Shown here in pieces: positions 60,970-64,000 of a stretch of 64,000 bases of DNA. The stretch is from UBA12545 sp051024685 (lineage in GTDB: Bacteria > Bacillota > DSM-521 > Neomoorellales > Neomoorellaceae). The DNA is taken from NCBI GenBank assembly GCA_051024685.1, contig JAZHPA010000003.1, positions 1 to 64,000 on the forward strand, given 5' to 3'. Position 1 is the first letter of the stretch; every line of letters starts with the position of its first letter. A program made the position numbers and the translations under genes. The notes beneath the pieces are model-generated. The model did not search any database. It was not told the origin of the DNA and saw only the letters and a list, made by a program, of their open reading frames with translations.

Positions 60970-62849
60970 CTTATCCCTCCTATCACCGGCGCTGCCGCCC
61001 AGATTACGAGGACAACTACCGCCGCAAAAATCACCAGCGCATAAGCGGGTAGACTGCCGCTCTGCAGGTACCGCAGCCTGCGCCCTGCCCAGCGCACCAG
61101 GTCTCCCACCCCGTCAAAAATCCGGTCTACCACGTGACGGTCATGCCAGTTGAAAGCCTCGGCTAATCCCAGGACCACTTTGCGGAAGAACCAGAGATAA
61201 GCCTCATCCACATAGTACTTGTTGTATACCACCGTGTAGATGCCCTTCCACCGCCGGGCCAGAGCTTCGGGGGAGATTGCCCCCCGGCCATAAAGGAGCC
61301 AGGCCAGGTAAATCCCGAGTAGGGCCACCAGGGTGGAACTAAGCATGACGAAATAGTTGGGTTCCACATGGTGGGGTTCTCCAAAATATATCCACGAGCT
61401 GAAGCCGTGCTGCACAAAGGGAGCCCCGATAAAGCCTCCCACCACGGACAGGGCGGCCAGAACAATAAGGGGTATGGTCATGGTCCACGGCGATTCGTGG
61501 CCGTGGAGACCTGCCCGCCGGGGACCGAAAAAGGCCACAAAGATAAGGCGAAACATGTAAAAGGCTGTAAGGAAGGCCACCGCCGTACCTAGAAGGTAAA
61601 GGCCAGTATAGCCGTGGCTGTAGGCGGCCAGTAAAATCTCATCCTTGCTCCAAAAACCGGCCAAGGGCGGGATCCCCGCCAGGGCCAGGGCGCCGAGGAT
61701 AAAGGTGCCGGCCGTAATCTTCATGTCCCTGGCCAAACCGCCCATGCGGAAAATATCCTGCTCCTGGAGGGCGTGGATGACACTGCCGGCGCCCAGGAAG
61801 AGCAGGGCCTTAAAGAAGGCGTGGGTAGTCAAATGGAACATACCGGCCGTCATGCTGCCCACACCCATGGCCATAACCATGTAGCCCAGCTGGCTGATGG
61901 TGGAATAGGCCAGGATGCGCTTGATATCCCTCTGCACCACCCCGATGGTGGCCGCAAAGAGGGCCGTAAAGCCGCCCACGTAAGCAATGATCAACATGAC
62001 GGAAGGCAAACTGGCAAATAGGACAAAGGCCCGCGCCAGCAAGTAAACGCCGGCCGCCACCATGGTGGCCGCGTGGATTAAGGCGCTAACAGGAGTGGGG
62101 CCCTCCATGGCATCCGGCAGCCAGACATGGAGAGGAAACTGGGCAGATTTACCAATGGGTCCGATAAATACCAGGGTAGCAGCTAGAGCTAAAAGCCCTA
62201 AGTTTTGGGCCTGAGGTATGACCTCGGCCAGCTCCCGGAAGTTAAAGGTGCCGAACATAAGGAAAAGGAAGAAACACCCCAGCATAAACCCGAAGTCCGC
62301 CACCCGGTTGGTCACGAAGGCCTTCAAGCTGGCCCGGGCTGCTTCCGGTTTATGAAAATAAAAACCTATAAGCAAGTAGGAGCACAGGCCCACCAATTCC
62401 CAGAAGAAAAAGATCATGAAGAAGTTGTTGGCCACCACCAGGCCCAGCATAGAGGCGCTAAAAAGGGAAAGGTAGCTGAAGAAAACGCTGAAGCCGGGAT
62501 CCCCGTGCATGTAGCCCACGGAATAAATCTCCACCAGCAGGGCCACCAGCGTCACTACTACCAGCATGACTGCGGTAAGGGGATCTATTAAAATCCCGGC
62601 CTCAATCTTAAGCAACCATCCCTCAGGCCCGGGGATAGCCAGCCAGTTAATGGCCCTTTCTACCGGCTGCTCCATGGTCACCCCGGTAAGCAACACTTCC
62701 CGTAAAATACCTGCGGCCAGGATAAAGGAAGCCGCAATGGCCGCGATGCCCACCAGGGCGCTTAATACTTTCAGCCTACGGGTGAGAAAGACAATGACCG
62801 GAAAGGCCAGGGCCGGAAAAAAGGGTACTAACCAGGCATATTCGATCAT
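60966..62849 (-). CDS. nuoL: NADH-quinone oxidoreductase subunit L
   Basis: 627 residues, the largest antiporter-like complex I subunit. Seen: FFWELVGLCSYLLIGFY, QFPLHVWLPDAMEGPTPVSA, DIKRILAYSTISQLGYMVMA, and a long C-terminal region for the lateral helix (FFRKVVLGLAEAFNWHDRHV). Four-base overlap with nuoM. Confidence 0.95.
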   Translation of the reverse strand: MIEYAWLVPFFPALAFPVIVFLTRRLKVLSALVGIAAIAASFILAAGILREVLLTGVTMEQPVERAINWLAIPGPEGWLLKIEAGILIDPLTAVMLVVVTLVALLVEIYSVGYMHGDPGFSVFFSYLSLFSASMLGLVVANNFFMIFFFWELVGLCSYLLIGFYFHKPEAARASLKAFVTNRVADFGFMLGCFFLFLMFGTFNFRELAEVIPQAQNLGLLALAATLVFIGPIGKSAQFPLHVWLPDAMEGPTPVSALIHAATMVAAGVYLLARAFVLFASLPSVMLIIAYVGGFTALFAATIGVVQRDIKRILAYSTISQLGYMVMAMGVGSMTAGMFHLTTHAFFKALLFLGAGSVIHALQEQDIFRMGGLARDMKITAGTFILGALALAGIPPLAGFWSKDEILLAAYSHGYTGLYLLGTAVAFLTAFYMFRLIFVAFFGPRRAGLHGHESPWTMTIPLIVLAALSVVGGFIGAPFVQHGFSSWIYFGEPHHVEPNYFVMLSSTLVALLGIYLAWLLYGRGAISPEALARRWKGIYTVVYNKYYVDEAYLWFFRKVVLGLAEAFNWHDRHVVDRIFDGVGDLVRWAGRRLRYLQSGSLPAYALVIFAAVVVLVIWAAAPVIGGIR

Positions 62850-62883
62850 GGCTTCTCTTTCACCTGCCCCTTGGCAAAATGTT

Positions 62884-63192
62884 TTACCACTTCAACCAGT
62901 CGGCTTCATCCACATTGGTGGCCAGCCGCCGGCGGTACAGGTTGATGACAATGGCCAGTCCTACGGCCACCTCTGCGGCCGCCACCACAATCACAAAGAT
63001 GGCAAAAACCTGACCCGTCACCTCACCCGGGTTGAGGAAGCGGTTGAAGGCCACCAGATTGATGTTCACAGCGTTCAGCATGAGCTCTATACCCATGAGC
63101 ACGGCCACCGCATTTTTCTTGGCCAGAGCACCGAAAAGGCCCACGGCAAACAGGAGGCCGGCCAGGGCTAAATAATGGCTGAGCGTAATCAT
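62884..63192 (-). CDS. nuoK: NADH-quinone oxidoreductase subunit K
   Basis: 102 residues, three helices, with the conserved Glu residues in LMGIELMLNAVNINLVAF and AAAEVAVGLAIVINLYRR that lie on the membrane proton path. Overlaps nuoJ by four bases. Confidence 0.95.
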   Translation of the reverse strand: MITLSHYLALAGLLFAVGLFGALAKKNAVAVLMGIELMLNAVNINLVAFNRFLNPGEVTGQVFAIFVIVVAAAEVAVGLAIVINLYRRRLATNVDEADWLKW

Positions 63193-63698
63193 TTTTTCCG
63201 CTTCTCCTCTCTTGCCAGCAGGATGGCCCCGATTATACCCACCAGCAATAGCACGGCAGCTACCTCAAAGGGGAGGACAAAGGGGCCCAGGAAGGCTTCC
63301 GCAATGGCTCCTACGGTATTCTCCGGCCAGGTACCGGATTGCCCCCGCCAGGCGCTCTGGCCCAAAGCCAGCACCACCAAGATGAAGAGGGCCAGGGAAA
63401 CTACCCCCGCGGCCACGTGGTAGCTGTTAAAGGGATTGCTCTGGCGCATGTTGCCCCTTCTGGTGAGCATGACACCAAAGATCAAGAGGATGGCCACGGC
63501 GCCGGCGTACACCAGGACCTGTACTGCTGCTAGGAATTCGGCTTCCAGCAAAATATAGAGACCGGCAACCCCTATGAAGGTCAAGACCAGATAGAGGGCG
63601 CTGTGTACGATGTTGGGAAGCAACACCACGGCTACCGCCGAGCCCACCGTCAGGGCTGCCAGCAGCCAGAATACCGCCGCGCTTGCTCCACCTGCCAC
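63189..63698 (-). CDS. nuoJ: NADH-quinone oxidoreductase subunit J
   Basis: 169 residues, five helices, with EAEFLAAVQVLVYAGAVAIL as the typical NuoJ pi-bulge segment. Follows nuoI by 27 bases. Confidence 0.94.
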   Translation of the reverse strand: MAGGASAAVFWLLAALTVGSAVAVVLLPNIVHSALYLVLTFIGVAGLYILLEAEFLAAVQVLVYAGAVAILLIFGVMLTRRGNMRQSNPFNSYHVAAGVVSLALFILVVLALGQSAWRGQSGTWPENTVGAIAEAFLGPFVLPFEVAAVLLLVGIIGAILLAREEKRKK

Positions 63699-63725
63699 TC
63701 TCCTCCACTCCCTCCTATCGCCTGT

Positions 63726-64000
63726 TTATTGCTCGTCCACTTCCTTCTCTGAAGCATATCCTTTATCTTCAAATAGAACGTGGAAGGTATCCTCAAAGTT
63801 GTAACACGCCAATTCGAAATCGGGCTTAAAATGCAGGGCCTCGCTGGGGCAGCTTTCCACACAAAGGCCGCAGAAGAGGCACTGGCCCAACTTCATGGTA
63901 TATTTGGTCAGGCGGCGCTTTTTGTCCTCGTCTCGCCGCGATTGGATGCTAATTACATGGTTGGGGCAGGCATTGGCACAAACCCCGCAGGCCGTGCATT
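63726..64000 (-). CDS. nuoI: NADH-quinone oxidoreductase subunit I, partial (5' end beyond window)
   Basis: The C-terminal 90 residues of the ferredoxin-like subunit are present: CTACGVCANACPNHVIS and CLFCGLCVESCPSEAL provide both 4Fe-4S sites, followed by an acidic tail ending EKEVDEQ and TAA at 63726. The start lies beyond position 64000. The gene order I-J-K-L-M-N is that of standard bacterial nuo operons. Confidence 0.93.
   Translation of the reverse strand, partial: CTACGVCANACPNHVISIQSRRDEDKKRRLTKYTMKLGQCLFCGLCVESCPSEALHFKPDFELACYNFEDTFHVLFEDKGYASEKEVDEQ

Overview
The window looks like a chromosome segment of an anaerobic, probably thermophilic Firmicute of the Moorella/Thermanaeromonas type. 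This is inferred from gene content: two tungsten-type aldehyde ferredoxin oxidoreductases, a Moco/Tuco-type riboswitch, a bacterial nuo operon, strong GGAGG ribosome sites with frequent TTG/GTG starts, and IS66, IS1634 and IS3 remnants. No rRNA, tRNA or CRISPR array was seen. Most genes lie on the minus strand.

Layout. 1-5.2 kb (plus): a structured repeat, an MFS transporter, a radical SAM protein, then a Moco/Tuco-type riboswitch with a terminator/antiterminator ahead of an SsuA/NMT1-type binding protein and permease that lack an ATPase. 5.2-13.1 kb (minus): an orphan DNA methyltransferase, then a GntR-controlled AOR operon (GntR, MoaD-like, polyferredoxin, AOR, FAD/NAD oxidoreductase, MoaD-like, second AOR) behind a promoter whose spacer carries an inverted repeat. 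13.3-15 kb: an L,D-transpeptidase and a lipoprotein. 15-21 kb: an osmoprotectant (Opu) ABC operon with a circularly permuted binding protein, an asparagine-synthetase-like protein lacking its glutaminase cysteine, and a BusR-like regulator. 21.2-25.3 kb: a decayed trkA-trkH remnant and a degenerate IS66 element with nested IS fragments.

25.4-36.8 kb: an apparent sigma-54 operon (M24 peptidase-like, fumarate-reductase-like flavoprotein, short 2Fe-2S protein, M20 amidohydrolase, LivHMGF and binding protein) with its enhancer-binding activator encoded upstream. 37-38.4 kb: decayed remnants, including an M28 peptidase and a copy of the activator's DNA-binding end. 38.4-51.3 kb: a second Liv transporter joined to a molybdenum hydroxylase whose large subunit is split by one in-frame UAG, a DUF6282-like hydrolase, a PreA-like dehydrogenase, an Asp/Glu racemase-type enzyme and a PucR regulator. 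This reads as a catabolic operon for an N-heterocycle, substrate unknown.

51.4-57.9 kb: a DUF2148 protein, a metallophosphoesterase, an isocitrate/isopropylmalate-type dehydrogenase, and a two-gene plus-strand unit (hydantoinase/oxoprolinase plus histone-deacetylase-like hydrolase) bracketed by copies of the same structured repeat found at the left edge; then YraN. 58-64 kb: the end of the nuo operon (nuoI partial, J, K, L, M, N). Themes are W/Mo enzymes, reduced-cofactor metabolism and import of nitrogenous compounds. All functions are inferred from sequence read by eye; no database search was run.
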